Assembly: GCA_018401495.1 (NCBI GenBank)
Contig: JAGYJX010000005.1
Span: forward strand, 248,001-312,000
DNA length: 64,000 bases
Reading direction: 5' to 3'
Source: Rhodospirillaceae bacterium
GTDB lineage: Bacteria > Pseudomonadota > Alphaproteobacteria > Thalassobaculales > Thalassobaculaceae
This document shows positions 1 to 9,478 of this stretch, piece by piece. Numbering within the stretch: the stretch's first letter is position 1; the number at the start of each line of letters is the position of its first letter. Under the pieces are notes generated by a model. The model saw nothing but the letters and a program-made list of their open reading frames with translations, was not told the DNA's origin and did no database searches. A program made the translations under genes and the position numbers.

Positions 1-55
1 CCCCCGGCCCGGCGTCCTGTTGCGGGACGGCCAGTGCAGGACGGGACCGCGCGCC

Positions 56-1618
56 ATGCAGCAGGACTACGACTACGTGATCGTCGGCGGCGGCTCGGCC
101 GGCGCGGTGCTGGCGGCGCGGCTGACCGAGGATCCCGCTGTCCGGGTGCTGCTGCTGGAGGCGGGCCGCGACTTCCGCACCGCCGACACGCCCGAGCACA
201 TCCGCATCCCCAACCCGCTGCGCGCCATCGGCGACGACGACTACCGCTGGCCGACCCTGCTGGCCCGGCGCACCGACCGGCAGGAGCCGAAGCTGCTGTG
301 GCGCGGCCGCGCCATCGGCGGCAGTTCGACCATCAACGGCCAGATCGCGATCCGCGGCATCCCCGACGATTTCGAGCGCTGGGCGGCGCTGGGCTGCGCC
401 GGCTGGGGCTGGCAGGAGGTACTGCCCTACTTCCGCAAGCTCGAGGACGACGTCGATTTCGGCGACGCGCCCTATCACGGCCGGGGCGGGCCGATCCCGG
501 TGTACCGCGCGCCGGTCGAGGACTGGGGCCATGTCGACCGGGCCCTGAAGGCGGCGGCCGGGAACCTCGGCTACCCGTGGTGCGAGGACCACAACGCGCC
601 CGAGGGAACCGGCGCCTCGCCCTACGCGATCAACAGCCGCGACGGCTACCGGGTCTCGACCAACGACGGCTACCTGGAGCCGGCGCGCGGCCGCGCCAAC
701 CTCACGATCGTCGGCGAGGCGCTGGTCGACACCCTGACGGTCGAGGGCAACCGGCCGCACGTCGCCGGCGTGAGCGTGTGGATCGCCGGCGAACGCCGCC
801 AGGTGCGGGCGACCCGCGAGGTCATCCTGTCGGCCGGCGCCATCCACTCGCCGGCGATCCTGCAGCGCTCCGGCATCGGCCCGGCGGCCCACCTCCGGTC
901 GCTCGGCGATCCCGGTGGTGGCCGACCGTCCGGCCGGCGACAACCTGCTCGACCACCCGATCCTCGGCATCCTGCTGGACCTGAAGCCGGAGGCCCGGGT
1001 CGGCACCCGCATGCACCGCCACACCAATTGCTGCCTGCGCTATTCCTCGGGGCTGGCCGGGGCCGGCGCCAACGACATGATCATGATCGCCGGCAACCTG
1101 CGCTCGGAGGCCGACGGCGACCTGGCGCGCGGGCGCATCGCGGTCTCGCTCTACCAGGCCTTCAGCCAGGGCACGGTGCGGGCGGTGTCGCCGGACCCGC
1201 GCGCCGACCCGGCGGTCGAGGAGCGCATGCTGTCGGACGAGCGCGACCTGGTGCGGATGCGCGACGGGGTGCGCCGGCTGCGCGACGATCGGGCTGGACG
1301 CCGGGGTGACGGCGGTCGCCTCGCGGGTCGAGTACGGGGCGAGCGGGCGGCTCGCTCGAGGACGAGCTGACCGGCGCGGCCCTCGACGACTGGATGCTGG
1401 CCGAGTGCTCCGACGCCCAGCACGCCAGCGGCACCTGCCGGATGGGAACCGCCGACGACCCACGCTCGGTGGTCGACCCGGCCTGCCGGGTGATCGGCTG
1501 CAGCGGCCTGCGCGTCGTCGACGCCTCGGTGATGCCGGAGGTGGTGCGCGCCAACACCCACCTCACCACCGTGATGATCGCCGAGAAGATGGCGGACGCG
1601 ATGAAGCGCGGCGGCTGA
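56..1618 (+). CDS. GMC-family FAD oxidoreductase (choline/alcohol dehydrogenase-like), frameshifted
   Basis: A flavoprotein of the glucose-methanol-choline family that would oxidise an alcohol to an aldehyde or acid with FAD; the substrate is unknown. The ATG at 56 opens directly on the dinucleotide-binding strand with GGGSAG at residues 10-15. The two GMC signatures follow, GGSSTING near residue 90 and SAGAIHSPAILQRSGIG near residue 260. The C-terminal end has the active-site blocks QHASGTCRMG (His) and VRANTHLTT (Asn/His). The reading frame changes three times, near 905, 1285 and 1355, yet family sequence continues without loss on each side. Removing the G before ATC at the first two sites restores LGIPVV and RDIGLD. 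The family's usual length of about 530 residues is regained after repair. I read these as sequence errors rather than true decay. It may share its substrate theme with the TRAP operon downstream, but the repeats between them argue against one transcript. Confidence 0.85.
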
Positions 1619-2186
1619 GGGGCGCCCGTCGCTCCGTAGGCCCCGGATCGGCCCGCCCTGCGGGCGTCCCGTCCGGGGTGACGACGATAGGAAGGGATGT
1701 CACCGCCCCCTTCGTGTCGTCACCCCGGGCAAGCGAAGCGCGACCCGGGGCCCACCCGCCGCCTCGTCGGAGCCGTCATCGGCCAGATCCCGTCGCGCCA
1801 TGGGCCCCGGCTCGACCGCGCCGAAGCGCGCTCGTCCGGGGTGACGACAGTGAGGGGGAGGAACCGATCACGCTCTTCGCCGCCCACCCGCCGCCGCGTC
1901 AGCCAACACCCCTCCGTCGTCACCCCGGGCAAGCGAAGCGCGACCCGGGGCCACCCGCCGCCCCGTCGGAGTGTCATCGGCCAGATCCCGTCGCGCTCTG
2001 GGCCCCGGCTCGACCGCGCCGAGGCGCGCTCGTCCGGGGTGACGACAGTGAGGGGGAGGAACCGATCACGCTCTTCGCCGCCCACCCGCCGCCGCGTCAG
2101 CCAACACCCCTCCGTCGTCACCCCGGGCAAGCGAAGCGCGACCCGGGGCCCACCCGCCGCCTCGACGGCCCCCGCAAATCGGCCGC
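1619..2186. repeat. Non-coding spacer with a 199-bp tandem repeat and palindromic ends
   Basis: No gene is credible here, although open frames run through it. A unit of about 199 bp starts at 1717, repeats at 1917 and is cut off after about 50 bp at 2115-2165. The two full copies differ by a handful of substitutions and small indels. Each copy begins with CGTCACCCCGGG and ends its first half with TCCGGGGTGACGAC, an inverted repeat. A related single palindrome lies at 1641-1678 (CCCCGGA facing TCCGGGG, with an inner GCCCGC/GCGGGC stem at 1651-1665). The arrangement resembles the dispersed palindromic intergenic repeats common in alphaproteobacteria. No other copy was noticed in the window. Confidence 0.8.
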
Positions 2187-2211
2187 CGCCGTCAATGAAA
2201 CCTTGACGGCG
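2187..2211. promoter_or_regulatory. 9-bp inverted repeat upstream of dctQ, operator candidate
   Basis: CGCCGTCAA and TTGACGGCG form a perfect 9-bp inverted repeat around a 7-base centre, ending about 52 bases before the dctQ start. The right arm contains TTGACG, which could be a -35 box, so a bound dimer could block transcription. It could instead act only as an RNA hairpin. No regulator gene sits next to this operon. Confidence 0.4.
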
Positions 2212-2263
2212 TTGCGGGTTGCTCTGGCAAAGTCTCGGCTTGCGACAGCGGCGGTGGGTCGGC

Positions 2264-2770
2264 ATGCCTGAATTCGTCTTGCTCTACATCCGCGCCGTCG
2301 AGGCGGTGAACCGGCGCGTCGGGCGGTTCGCCATGTACCTGATCTTCGTGCTGGCCGGCATCCTGCTGTGGTCGTCGATCTCCAAGACCTTCTTCCTGCC
2401 GTCGCTTTGGACGCTGGAGATGGCCCAGTTCATGATGGTCGCCTACTACGTCCTGGGCGGCCCCTACTCGATCCAGCTCGACGCCAACGTCCGCATGGAC
2501 CTCGTCTACGGCAGCTGGTCGCCGCGCACCAAGGCCTGGGTCGACGCGTTCAGCGTGCTGTTCCTGATCTACTTCCTCGGCGTGCTGCTGTACGGCGGCA
2601 TCCAGTCGACCGCCTACTCGCTGGAGTACGGCGAGCGCAGCCCGACCGCGTGGCGCCCGTATCTCTGGCCGATCAAGATCGTGATGTGCGTCGGCATCGT
2701 GCTGATGCTGCTGCAGGCCAGCGCCGAGTTCCTCAAGGACATCTGCCGGATCCGGGGAGTGAACCCCTGA
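2264..2770 (+). CDS. TRAP transporter small permease subunit (DctQ family)
   Basis: A 168-residue inner-membrane protein, the small subunit of a tripartite ATP-independent periplasmic transporter. It has the four expected membrane helices: about residues 20-42 (FAMYLIFVLAGILLW), 50-68, 92-112 and 135-155. The start is taken at the ATG at 2264 because MPEFVLLYIRAVEAVNRRVG is a normal family N-terminus. Its stop codon overlaps the dctM start by one base (TGATG), so the two are probably translationally coupled. DctQ pairs with DctM to form the membrane domain that takes cargo from the downstream DctP. The substrate is not determined by this subunit. Confidence 0.9.
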   Translation: MPEFVLLYIRAVEAVNRRVGRFAMYLIFVLAGILLWSSISKTFFLPSLWTLEMAQFMMVAYYVLGGPYSIQLDANVRMDLVYGSWSPRTKAWVDAFSVLFLIYFLGVLLYGGIQSTAYSLEYGERSPTAWRPYLWPIKIVMCVGIVLMLLQASAEFLKDICRIRGVNP

Positions 2771-4092
2771 TGTCCTACGAGATGATCGCGCTGCTGATGT
2801 TCTCGACCATGATGCTGATGCTCATGACCGGGCAGCGGGTGTTCGGCGCCATCGGCTTCGTCGGCGCCGCCGCGGCCATGCTGCTGTGGGGCACCGGCGG
2901 GTCGGACATTCCGTTCTCGGCGGCCATGAAGCTGATGAAGTGGTACCCGCTGCTGACGCTGCCGATGTTCATCTTCATGGGCTACGTGCTGTCGGAGTCC
3001 AAGATCGCCGACGATCTGTACCGGATGTTCCACGTCTGGATGGGGCCGCTGCGCGGCGGGCTGGCGATCGGCACGATCGCGCTGATGGTGCTGATCTCGG
3101 CGATGAACGGCCTGTCGGTCGCCGGCATGGCGATCGGCGCCACCATCGCCCTGCCCGAATTGCTGCGCCGCGGCTACGACAAGACCATGGTCACCGGGGT
3201 GGTGCAGGCCGGATCGAGCCTCGGCATCCTGGTGCCGCCCTCGGTGGTGCTGGTGCTGTACGCCATGATCGCCCGCCAGCCGGTCGGCCAGCTCTGGCTG
3301 GCCGGGGTCATGCCCGGGCTGATGATGGCCGGGCTGTTCATCGTCTACATCGTGGTGCGCTGCTGGCTGCAGCCGCATCTCGGCCCGGTGCTGCCGGCCG
3401 AGGAGCGGCGGGTGCCGATGGCCGAGAAGCTGCGGCTGCTGCGCGCCGGGCTGCTGCCGCTCGGCATCTTCGCGGCCATGATGGTGCCGTTCGTCAACGG
3501 CTGGACCTCGCTGGTCGAGAGCTCGGCGATCGGCGCGGCCGCGGCGTTCCTGGCCGCCGTCGCCAAGGGCCGGATGACCCGGGCGGTGTTCGAGACCTCG
3601 GTGCGCCAGACCCTGGCGATCTCCTGCATGTTCATGTGGATCATCCTCGCCGCCCTCGGCTTCGGCGCGGTGTTCGACGGCCTCGGCGCGGTGCGGGCGA
3701 TCGACAATCTGTTCACCGACCAGCTCGGCCTCGACCCCTGGGTGATCCTCATCCTGATGCAGCTGAGCTTCATCCTGATGGGCACCTTCCTGGACGACAC
3801 GGCGATGCTGGTGATCGTGGCGCCGCTGTACGTGCCGCTGGTCCAGGCGCTCGGCTTCGACCTGATCTGGTACGGCATCCTCTACACGATCACCACGCAG
3901 ATCGCCTACATGACGCCGCCGTTCGGCTACAACCTGTTCCTGATGCGCGCGATGGCGCCGCCCGAGATCAGCCTCGGCGACATCTACCGCTCGATCGTGC
4001 CGTTCGTGTTCGTCATGATACTGGCGCTGGCGCTGGTCATGGCCTTCCCGCAGATCGCGCTCTGGCTGCCGAACGTCGTCTACGGGAAGTAA
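2770..4092 (+). CDS. TRAP transporter large permease subunit (DctM family)
   Basis: A 440-residue polytopic inner-membrane protein, the large subunit that carries out Na+-coupled uptake in TRAP systems. Family hallmarks are present: a hydrophobic start with MLMLMTGQRVFGAIGF, the P-loop-like stretch LTLPMFIFMGYVLSES, GSSLGILVPPSVVLVLYAMI and a second LDDTAMLVIVAPLYVPL motif near residue 345. About twelve helices can be drawn over the length, which is normal for DctM. The ATG at 2770 overlaps the dctQ stop by one base. A 49-base spacer separates it from the dctP gene. Unlike the second TRAP dctM in this window, it has no frameshift. Confidence 0.92.
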   Translation: MSYEMIALLMFSTMMLMLMTGQRVFGAIGFVGAAAAMLLWGTGGSDIPFSAAMKLMKWYPLLTLPMFIFMGYVLSESKIADDLYRMFHVWMGPLRGGLAIGTIALMVLISAMNGLSVAGMAIGATIALPELLRRGYDKTMVTGVVQAGSSLGILVPPSVVLVLYAMIARQPVGQLWLAGVMPGLMMAGLFIVYIVVRCWLQPHLGPVLPAEERRVPMAEKLRLLRAGLLPLGIFAAMMVPFVNGWTSLVESSAIGAAAAFLAAVAKGRMTRAVFETSVRQTLAISCMFMWIILAALGFGAVFDGLGAVRAIDNLFTDQLGLDPWVILILMQLSFILMGTFLDDTAMLVIVAPLYVPLVQALGFDLIWYGILYTITTQIAYMTPPFGYNLFLMRAMAPPEISLGDIYRSIVPFVFVMILALALVMAFPQIALWLPNVVYGK

Positions 4093-4141
4093 CCGCAGAG
4101 CGCCCCGCCAAGGGGCCACCAACCAGAACAGGGGACCGACA

Positions 4142-5191
4142 ATGACCACCAGACGGAAATTCCTCACCACCGGCGCGCTCGCCGGAGCCGCCGGCATCGG
4201 CGCCGCCACCCTGGCCGCCCCGGCCGTCCACGCCCAGTCGACGATCCGCTGGCGCATGCAGACCTACGCCGGGCCGGCGCTGGCCGAGCACGTCATCAAG
4301 CCGGCCATCGACAGCTTCAACAAGATCGCCGGCGACGAGATGCAGATCGAGCTGTTCTACGCCGATCAGCTGGTGCCGACCGGCGAGCTGTTCCGCGCCA
4401 TGCAGCGCGGCACCATCGACGCGGTGCAGTCGGACGACGACTCCATGGCCTCGCCGACCGAGGTGACGGTGTTCGGCGGCTACTTCCCGTTCGCCAGCCG
4501 CTACAGCCTGGACGTGCCGGTGCTGTTCAACCAGTACGGCCTGAACGAGATCTGGGACGCCGAGTACTCCAAGGTCGGGGTCAAGCACCTGTCGGCCGGC
4601 GCCTGGGACCCCTGCCACTTCGCCACCAAGACCCCGATCAACAGCCTCGAGGATCTGAAGGGCAAGCGGGTGTTCACCTTCCCGACCGCCGGCCGCTTCC
4701 TCTCGCAGTTCGGCGTGGTCCCGGTCACCCTGCCGTGGGAGGACATCGAGGTCGCGGTGCAGACCGGCGAGCTCGACGGCGTCGCCTGGTCGGGCATCAC
4801 CGAGGACTACACCGTCGGCTGGGCTGACGTGACCGACTACTTCCTGACCAACAACATCTCGGGCGCCTGGGCCGGCTCGTTCTTCGCCAACATGGACCGC
4901 TACAACGCCCTGCCCGACAAGATGAAGGAACTGCTGAAGATCACCATGGACAGCAGCCACTACTACCGCCAGTGGTGGTACTGGGGCGGTGAGGCGGCCC
5001 TGCGGGTCAACGGCACCAAGATGAAGCTGACCACCATCCCCGACGCCGAATGGGCCAAGGTCGAGGATGCCGCGATCAAGTTCTGGGACGAGATCGCCGC
5101 CGAATCCCCGACCAAGAAGAAGGTCGTGGACATCTTCAAGAAGTACAACGCCGACATGCAGAAGGCCGGACGGCCCTACCGCTACACCTGA
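4142..5191 (+). CDS. TRAP transporter periplasmic solute-binding protein (DctP family), Tat-exported
   Basis: A 349-residue solute receptor that delivers substrate to DctQM. The N-terminus carries a twin-arginine signal, TRRKFL at residues 2-7, then a hydrophobic Ala-rich stretch and a probable cleavage after VHAQ near residue 31. Export by Tat implies folding in the cytoplasm first. The central block from KGKRVFTF to TGELDGVAWSG matches the part of DctP proteins that contacts the ligand carboxylate. The aromatic-rich run YYRQWWYWGG near residue 275 is typical of the larger TRAP receptors for organic or keto acids. Gene order dctQ-M-P differs from the second TRAP set (dctP-Q-M). The ligand cannot be named from sequence alone. 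A GGGGA ribosome site lies 8 bases before the ATG. Confidence 0.9.
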   Translation: MTTRRKFLTTGALAGAAGIGAATLAAPAVHAQSTIRWRMQTYAGPALAEHVIKPAIDSFNKIAGDEMQIELFYADQLVPTGELFRAMQRGTIDAVQSDDDSMASPTEVTVFGGYFPFASRYSLDVPVLFNQYGLNEIWDAEYSKVGVKHLSAGAWDPCHFATKTPINSLEDLKGKRVFTFPTAGRFLSQFGVVPVTLPWEDIEVAVQTGELDGVAWSGITEDYTVGWADVTDYFLTNNISGAWAGSFFANMDRYNALPDKMKELLKITMDSSHYYRQWWYWGGEAALRVNGTKMKLTTIPDAEWAKVEDAAIKFWDEIAAESPTKKKVVDIFKKYNADMQKAGRPYRYT

Positions 5192-5337
5192 TCGTGCCGT
5201 CGCCGGGCGGTGGTCGAGCGGCCGCGGCCGCTCGCCACCCCTGGCGGTGTGGCGCACACCCGGTGCGGGTTCGAGGTCTGATTGAGGCGGCGAGGTGCGT
5301 TCCTTCCACCGGTGTTGGGCTGGAGACGAGGCCACTC

Positions 5338-5583
5338 ACGACTTTTTCGAGCCGCGAGGTGATCCGGGAGTTCAGCCAGGCAAAGAAGGCGGCCAGGCAT
5401 GGACCGGTCATCATCACTGACCGGGGTAAGCCCGCTCATGTACTGCTCAGCATCGAGGAGTTCCGCAGGCTCACCGGAACGCAGCGCAGCATCGTCGAGA
5501 CGCTGTCGATGCCGGGGCTCTCCGAGATCGGGTTCGACCCGCAGCGGGCGACCATCGAAAGCCTCGTCGCGGACCTCTTCTGA
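5338..5583 (+). pseudogene. Phd/YefM-type antitoxin with ACG in place of the start codon
   Basis: The encoded 81-residue product reads TTFSSREVIREFSQAKKAA and then GPVIITDRGKPAHVLLS, which is the Phd/YefM antitoxin fold: DNA-binding N-terminus, then a toxin-binding tail. Family members normally begin M-(T/K)-T-F-S-S-R-E. Here that first codon is ACG at 5338-5340, one transition from ATG, with GAGG ending 6 bases upstream at the right Shine-Dalgarno spacing. The nearest ordinary in-frame start is GTG at 5263, which would add 25 unrelated residues. The stop codon overlaps the start of a truncated toxin. I infer that the start codon was lost, or is a base-call error, in a decaying toxin-antitoxin locus. 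The family call is secure; expression is doubtful. Confidence 0.65.
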
Positions 5584-5606
5584 TGATCCTGCTCGATACG
5601 AAGTGA
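5583..5606 (+). pseudogene. Remnant of a VapC/PIN-domain toxin start
   Basis: ATG at 5583 overlaps the antitoxin stop (TGATG) and reads MILLDTK before a TGA. MILLDT followed by Asn is the classic N-terminus of PIN-domain VapC ribonucleases and holds the first catalytic Asp. Nothing of the remaining 120 or so residues follows; an acetyltransferase gene begins 5 bases later. The toxin appears to have been deleted after seven codons. Confidence 0.6.
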
Positions 5607-5610
5607 CGCC

Positions 5611-6144
5611 GTGTTGCAGACGAAGAGGTTGACGCTCAGTCCTTGCCGCCCGAGCGACCGCGCGGACTTCATCGCCCTCGAGCGCGATCCGGAGGTGATG
5701 CGTTTTCTGAACGGCGGCGCGGTCGACCACGCGACGACCGACCCCAAGGACGTGACGTTCCTCATGCCCAGGGGAACCGAGCCTTACGTCTGGACGGCGC
5801 GCCGAACGGCCGACGGCCAGTTCGTCGGGTGGTTCTGCCTGTCTCGGGAGGGCGAGGCGACAGCCGAGATCGGGTATCGGCTGCGCCGGTCGGAGTGGGG
5901 ACAGGGGCTCGCCTCGGAGGGGGCCTCGGCTCTCGTCGACTGGGGCTTCAAGGTCGCCAGCTATGACAGGATCCTGGCCTGCACCATGGCGGTGAACCAC
6001 GGCTCGCGCCGTGTGATGGAGAAAATCGGCATGACCCATGCCCGCACTGTGCCCTTCAACGCCGCCCCAGTGCCTGGCAGCGAGCACGGGGAAGTCTGGT
6101 ACGAGCTGACGCGCTCAAAATGGTCCGGCAACCAACCCAGTTGA
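5611..6144 (+). CDS. GNAT N-acetyltransferase (RimJ/RimL type)
   Basis: A 177-residue acetyltransferase that would transfer acetyl from acetyl-CoA to an amine of a small molecule or protein N-terminus; the acceptor is unknown. LQTKRLTLSPCRPSDRADF at the N-terminus is the standard RimJ/RimL opening. The acetyl-CoA pyrophosphate loop is seen as RRSEWGQGLASEGASAL near residues 92-108. NHGSRRVMEKIGM near residue 131 is the usual fourth motif. The start is a GTG at 5611, since no ATG precedes the conserved opening. It lies directly behind the toxin remnant, so the deletion that removed the toxin may have brought this gene close to the antitoxin promoter. Confidence 0.85.
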   Translation: MLQTKRLTLSPCRPSDRADFIALERDPEVMRFLNGGAVDHATTDPKDVTFLMPRGTEPYVWTARRTADGQFVGWFCLSREGEATAEIGYRLRRSEWGQGLASEGASALVDWGFKVASYDRILACTMAVNHGSRRVMEKIGMTHARTVPFNAAPVPGSEHGEVWYELTRSKWSGNQPS

Positions 6145-6163
6145 GGCCGTCGATCTGCCTCTC

Positions 6164-7054
<891 letters not shown>

Positions 7055-7229
7055 GGCTGGTCGCTCCGTCCGTTGGGAGTGGCGCACAGGCACCGGAGCA
7101 CGGGATCGTAGAGCAATCCGCCGGCGTCGGGACGAGCGCGGCGTTCAAAATCCCGTGCGTTCCTTGCAGCCGCCGGTCGCACACGTATCTCAAAAGGCGA
7201 AGACCAAAAGCGTGAAGAGGCGGAGGACG

Positions 7230-7602
7230 ATGATGAAGAGACTGCTCCTGACGGCGCTGCTGGCGCTCGGGCTCACCCTGCAGGCGGGGCAGGCCGTCGC
7301 GCACCACGGCTGGTCGTGGACCACCGGCGGCAACATCGAGCTGACCGGCCTGATCAAGACGGCGCGCCTCGGCAACCCACACGGCGCGCTGGACGGTCGA
7401 CGTCGAGGGCGAGATCTGGACCGTCGAGGTCGGGCAGCCGTGGCGCAACGAGCGCGCCGGGCTGAAGGACAGCGACCTCGCCGAAGGCGTCGAGATCCGG
7501 GTGGTGGGCGAACCGTCGGCCAACGCCGCCGACCGGCTGTTGAAGGCGATCCGGGTCTATATCGGCGACAAGGAGCACATCCTCTACTCCGGCCGCACCT
7601 AG
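7230..7602 (+). CDS. DUF6152 family exported protein, frameshifted
   Basis: A small exported protein of about 123 residues after repair. It has a Sec signal (MMKRLLLTALLALGLTLQAG, cleaved after AVA) and then begins HHGWSWTTGGNIELTGLIKTARLGNPHG. That text with the later GQPWRNERAGL is characteristic of DUF6152, a family of unknown function often next to DUF6644 membrane proteins. One extra G near 7392 breaks the frame; dropping it gives GNPHGALTVDVEGE and a continuous protein to the TAG at 7602. The His-His pair right after the signal peptide could bind metal, but that is only a suggestion. The DUF6644 gene starts 4 bases downstream, so the two form an operon. Confidence 0.75.
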
Positions 7603-7606
7603 CCCC

Positions 7607-8077
7607 TTGGACGGCATCCTGGCGGCCCTGGAGGCGAGCGCGGTCGCCCAGCACCTCCGGAGCGCGCGCTGGGAATACGCGGCCGCGAACACCGCTCATG
7701 TCCTCGGCATAGCCCTGCTGGTGGGCGCGATCCTGCCGCTGGACCTCAGATTGCTCGGGGTCTGGCGGTCGGTGCCGCGCCGGGATCTGGCCCGGGTGCT
7801 GGTGCCGGTCGCCGCCTCCGGGCTGGCGCTGGCCGCCGCCGCGGGGGTTCTGCTGTTCGCCACCCGCGCCGGCGAGTACGCGGATCTCGGGTTGTTTCAG
7901 ATCAAGCTGGCGCTGGTCGCCGCGGGAACGCTGGCGGCGCTGACGCTCCACGTCAGGGCCGGCTGGTGGCTGGAGGCCGCGGGCGACCGGCGGCTCGCCG
8001 GTCACGCCGTCGTCTCGCTGGCCTGCTGGCTGGGCGCGCTGGTCTGCGGCCGCCTCGTGGCCTTCGTCGGACCCTGA
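7607..8077 (+). CDS. DUF6644 family membrane protein
   Basis: A 156-residue integral membrane protein with four hydrophobic segments, roughly residues 27-48, 63-85, 95-115 and 130-152. The N-terminal stretch LAALEASAVAQHLRSARWEYAAANTAHVLG fits DUF6644, an uncharacterised family found together with DUF6152. The His residues facing the first and third helices could serve a haem or metal site, but this is inference only. The start is a TTG at 7607, 4 bases after the DUF6152 stop. The pairing suggests a membrane protein with an exported partner. Confidence 0.75.
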   Translation: MDGILAALEASAVAQHLRSARWEYAAANTAHVLGIALLVGAILPLDLRLLGVWRSVPRRDLARVLVPVAASGLALAAAAGVLLFATRAGEYADLGLFQIKLALVAAGTLAALTLHVRAGWWLEAAGDRRLAGHAVVSLACWLGALVCGRLVAFVGP

Positions 8078-8199
8078 CGCGTGCCGGGAGATCGCACCGG
8101 GACAGGGGACTGCTGCCAAATCCGGCGATTGTGACGATGATCCCCACCGCCGTAGCTTAGCCGCGCGCAGAGGCCCGCCCTTGGGCTCGCGGAGGGATC

Positions 8200-9435
8200 G
8201 TGGTGCAGCGAGACAGCAGCGTGCGGGCGGTGGTGCCCATCCTGATCGGTGCCTCGGTGATGCTCAGCGTCGCCATGGGCGTCCGCCAGAGCCTCGGCAT
8301 CTTCATGACGCCGCTGACGGCGGACCTCGCCATCTCGGTCTCCGACTTCGCCTTCGCGATCGCGGTTCAGAACCTGATCTGGGGCGTCTTCCAACCATTC
8401 GTCGGGGCGCTCGCGACCGGCTGGGGGTACCGCCCGGTGATGGTCACCGGCGCGGTTCTGTATGTCGCGGGCCTTGCCCTGATGGCCGGCGCGCAGGGTT
8501 TGCTGTCGGTGATGCTGGGCGCCGGCGTGCTGATCGGCGTCGCCCTGGCGTTCGCGTCGGCGTCGATGGCGCTGGCGGTCACGGCCCGCGTGGTGCCGGC
8601 CGAGCGCCGCAGTTCCTATCTCGGAATCGTCTCGGCGGCCGGGTCGGTGGGCGCGCTGATCGCCGCGCCGATCGGGCAACTGCTGTCGACCGAGTACGGC
8701 TGGCGCTTCGGCGCGGTCGGGTTCGTGGTCCTCGCCCTGGTGATGATCCCGTCGGCGTGGCTGGCCGGCCGGGTCGACCGGCGACCGGAGGCGGCGGCGG
8801 TCACGGGTGGCGCCGACGCGCTGAACGCCCTTCCCGCCCTCCAGCTGGCGTCGCGCAACCTGCCCTTCGTGGTGATGTCGCTCGCCTACTTCGTGTGCGG
8901 CATGCAGCTGGTGTTCCTGACCACCCACCTGCCGTCCTACCTGCTGCTCTGCGGCATGGACCCGATGCTGAGCGCAACCGCGCTCGGCACCATCGGCGGC
9001 TTCAACGTCCTCGGCAGCCTGTTCTTCGGCTGGGCCGGCGGGCGCTGGAACAAGCAGGCGCTGCTCGGCCTGATCTACATCATCCGCTCGGTGACGCTGG
9101 CCGCCTACTTCGTGCAGCCGCCGACGCCGGAAAGCACGGTGGTGTTCGCCGCGATCATGGGGTTCCTGTGGCTCGGCGTGGCGCCGCTGGTGACCGGAAC
9201 GGTGGTCGAGCTGTTCGGCCTGCGCTGGCTGGCCATGCTGCAGGGCGTGACGTTCTTCAGCCACCAGATCGGCAGCTTCATCGGCGCCTTCGGCGGCGGC
9301 TGGATGTTCGCGGCGCTCGGCTCCTACGACCTCGCTTTGCAGCTCGGCATCGCGACCGGGCTGTTCGCCGGGCTGGTGCAGATCGTCGTGGCGCTGCTGC
9401 CGAAGCCACCCGCCCCGCAAGCGGCGGCGGCGTAA
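8200..9435 (+). CDS. MFS transporter
   Basis: A 411-residue major facilitator with twelve predicted helices. The start region VRQSLGIFMTPLTADL and the loop GWGYRPVMVTG between helices 2 and 3 match the oxalate/formate-monocarboxylate-like MFS branch common in alphaproteobacteria. The central loop VDRRPEAAAVTGG separates the two six-helix halves. The start is a GTG at 8200 behind GGAGGG. It stands alone between the DUF6644 gene and the convergent transglycosylase. The substrate is unknown; organic anions are typical of the branch. Confidence 0.85.
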   Translation: MVQRDSSVRAVVPILIGASVMLSVAMGVRQSLGIFMTPLTADLAISVSDFAFAIAVQNLIWGVFQPFVGALATGWGYRPVMVTGAVLYVAGLALMAGAQGLLSVMLGAGVLIGVALAFASASMALAVTARVVPAERRSSYLGIVSAAGSVGALIAAPIGQLLSTEYGWRFGAVGFVVLALVMIPSAWLAGRVDRRPEAAAVTGGADALNALPALQLASRNLPFVVMSLAYFVCGMQLVFLTTHLPSYLLLCGMDPMLSATALGTIGGFNVLGSLFFGWAGGRWNKQALLGLIYIIRSVTLAAYFVQPPTPESTVVFAAIMGFLWLGVAPLVTGTVVELFGLRWLAMLQGVTFFSHQIGSFIGAFGGGWMFAALGSYDLALQLGIATGLFAGLVQIVVALLPKPPAPQAAAA

Positions 9436-9478
9436 TCGCCGCCGCGCTGGTTGGTCCGGTCTGCGTTGCCGGATCGGC

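Noticed and set aside
1306..2271. A 321-residue frame running from the GMC gene through the repeats
   Set aside because: The repeated protein text comes from the non-coding 199-bp unit; the frame ends where a TRAP gene begins and has no family resemblance.
2368..2769. A long N-terminal extension of dctM
   Set aside because: The residues before 2770 are the out-of-frame complement of dctQ; the ATG at 2770 gives the normal family start.
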